Shown here: positions 63,076 to 64,000 of the stretch, in pieces | Numbering within the stretch: the first letter of the stretch is position 1 | Layout of the letters: each line of letters begins with the position of its first letter | Source of the DNA: Enterococcus rivorum | GTDB lineage: Bacteria > Bacillota > Bacilli > Lactobacillales > Enterococcaceae | Length of the DNA: 64,000 bases | Direction: 5' to 3' | NCBI RefSeq assembly: GCF_001742285.1 | Contig: NZ_MIEK01000003.1 | Coordinates: 1-64,000, forward strand | The notes under the pieces: generated by a model | What the model was told of the DNA's origin: nothing | The model's database searches: none | Seen by the model: only the letters and a program-made list of their open reading frames with translations | Translations under genes and position numbers: made by a program

Positions 63076-63530
63076 GACCTTTATTTCAGCTACTTTCTTG
63101 AAAATTTTAATATTGTTTAGTATAGCATGTTTCATAAATGTTGTAATCAAATCGAACTTAGATGACCATTTTCAATTTTTTACAATACTAAAACAGCAGA
63201 GAAAGAATCATTGTTGGCATGTTTATATCTTTCTATTTGATTTTTAATCGCATTTGGTTAAGATAATTTGGTTTTCAGAATATAAAATAGATAAATGAAT
63301 TTAAGGAAGAACGATTCTACAATTATTTTGTAAGAAGAATCAATTATCACATGTTTTCAGTTACTTTTTCATTCAGATAAATAGAGCGAGTCTATCTTTT
63401 TTTTATCATATTGTATCTCTATCTTTTCTATATATAGTGATGATAAACTCCTTGTTTTTCATTTTCCTCAAGATGTTTTTTATGATATAGTGGGAGTACT
63501 GGGTTCAGAATTAGGATAGGAGATGATTGG
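63076..63530. other. Gene-free stretch between divergent genes
   Basis: No ORF with start signals. It should hold the promoters of the DUF454 and ABC exporter genes; TATGATATAG near 63480 could be the -10 of the latter. Confidence 0.45.
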
Positions 63531-64000
63531 TTGAAATTAATGTGGCGTTACACGATGAAATATAAGAAATTATTGTTTGCTGATTTCATTTGTGTTTTTG
63601 GATTTATTTTAATTGAGTTAGGTTTGCCAACGATTTTGGCAAGAATGATTGATAAAGGAATTGCAAATAATGATTTTGAGTATGTGAAGCAACAGGGGTT
63701 ATTGATGGTTGTAATTACCGTTGTTGGCGTAGCCATGAATATTATGTTAGGGTATTTTGGAGCAAGAATAACCACCAATATTGTTCGAGATATTCGAGAT
63801 GATTTATTTGAAAAAGTTCAGACTTTTTCCCACCGTGAATATGAAACAATAGGTGTTTCTTCTTTAATTACTAGAACTACCAATGATGCATATCAAATTA
63901 TGCTTTTTATGGGAAATATTTTAAGAATGGGTTTTATGACACCCATGATGTTTATTGTCAGTTTGTATATGGTAATGAGAACGAGTCCTTCTTTAGGAAT
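63531..64000 (+). CDS. ABC exporter (transmembrane plus ATPase type), cut by the window end
   Basis: The visible 156 residues are the first half of a type IV ABC exporter membrane domain: KLMWRYTMKYKKLLFADF, GLPTILARMIDKGI, and RDIRDDLFEKVQTFSHREYE, the standard first intracellular loop with FSHRE. The TTG start has AGGAG eight bases upstream. The ATPase domain should follow beyond 64000. Heterodimeric multidrug exporters such as EfrAB have this organisation; identity not decided. Confidence 0.82.
   Translation, partial: MKLMWRYTMKYKKLLFADFICVFGFILIELGLPTILARMIDKGIANNDFEYVKQQGLLMVVITVVGVAMNIMLGYFGARITTNIVRDIRDDLFEKVQTFSHREYETIGVSSLITRTTNDAYQIMLFMGNILRMGFMTPMMFIVSLYMVMRTSPSLG

Noticed and set aside
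1-64000. CRISPR arrays, tRNA and rRNA genes, intact insertion sequences
   Set aside because: Looked for regularly spaced repeats, rRNA signatures, tRNA cloverleaves and transposase motifs by eye; none seen.

Overview
The window reads as the chromosome of an Enterococcus close to, but probably not identical with, E. faecalis. The evidence is the order tyrS-tyrosine decarboxylase-tyrP-nhaC, enterococcal-type proteins throughout, AT-rich DNA, strong AGGAGG-type ribosome binding sites and frequent TTG/GTG starts. The species assignment is inference; the gene calls rest on visible motifs and family knowledge.

Layout. 1-6.7 kb: the 3' end of a group II intron, then the tyramine-forming acid-stress cluster. 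6.8-8.6 kb: an MBL-fold hydrolase and lipoate ligase 1. 8.6-17.9 kb is an accessory region with clear decay. It holds a broken phosphoglycerate-mutase-like gene, a type I toxin-antitoxin locus, a type VII secretion LXG toxin module with an amber-interrupted orphan immunity gene, an Abi_C abortive-infection protein, an integrase with two nonsense codons, and a secreted module. That module has a glycine-rich pore-former-like protein, a tiny two-helix membrane protein, a staphopain-fold protein without catalytic residues, and an intact staphopain-like protease. 18.2-27.4 kb: methyltransferase, racemase, PerR-boxed ahpCF, an orphan adenylate-forming enzyme and a P1B-4 metal ATPase.

27.5-36 kb: an ascorbate-type PTS operon with a PRD regulator, class II aldolase, two kinases and a membrane protein, punctuated by three almost identical copies of a roughly 83-nt small RNA gene (27.5, 34.0 and 35.9 kb). 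Each copy has the same 11-nt-spaced direct repeat upstream of its -10 box and the same terminator. 36.5-39.8 kb: lipoate ligase 2 joined to a MetNIQ-type ABC importer. 40.0-46.6 kb: an RpiR regulator and a complete mannosylglycerate route (PTS, alpha-mannosidase, glycerate kinase). 47-64 kb: mostly housekeeping genes (T-box-controlled valS, folC, radC, csp, usp, rpoY-rnjA), plus a pilin with a class C sortase and an ABC exporter cut by the window end.

The most interesting signals are the sibling small RNA family with an anti-Shine-Dalgarno-like segment, the secreted module at 14.8-17.9 kb, the unidentified folded element at 33.55-33.77 kb, the lplA2-metNIQ operon, and a pair of identical-consensus operators 33 bp apart in front of the metal ATPase.
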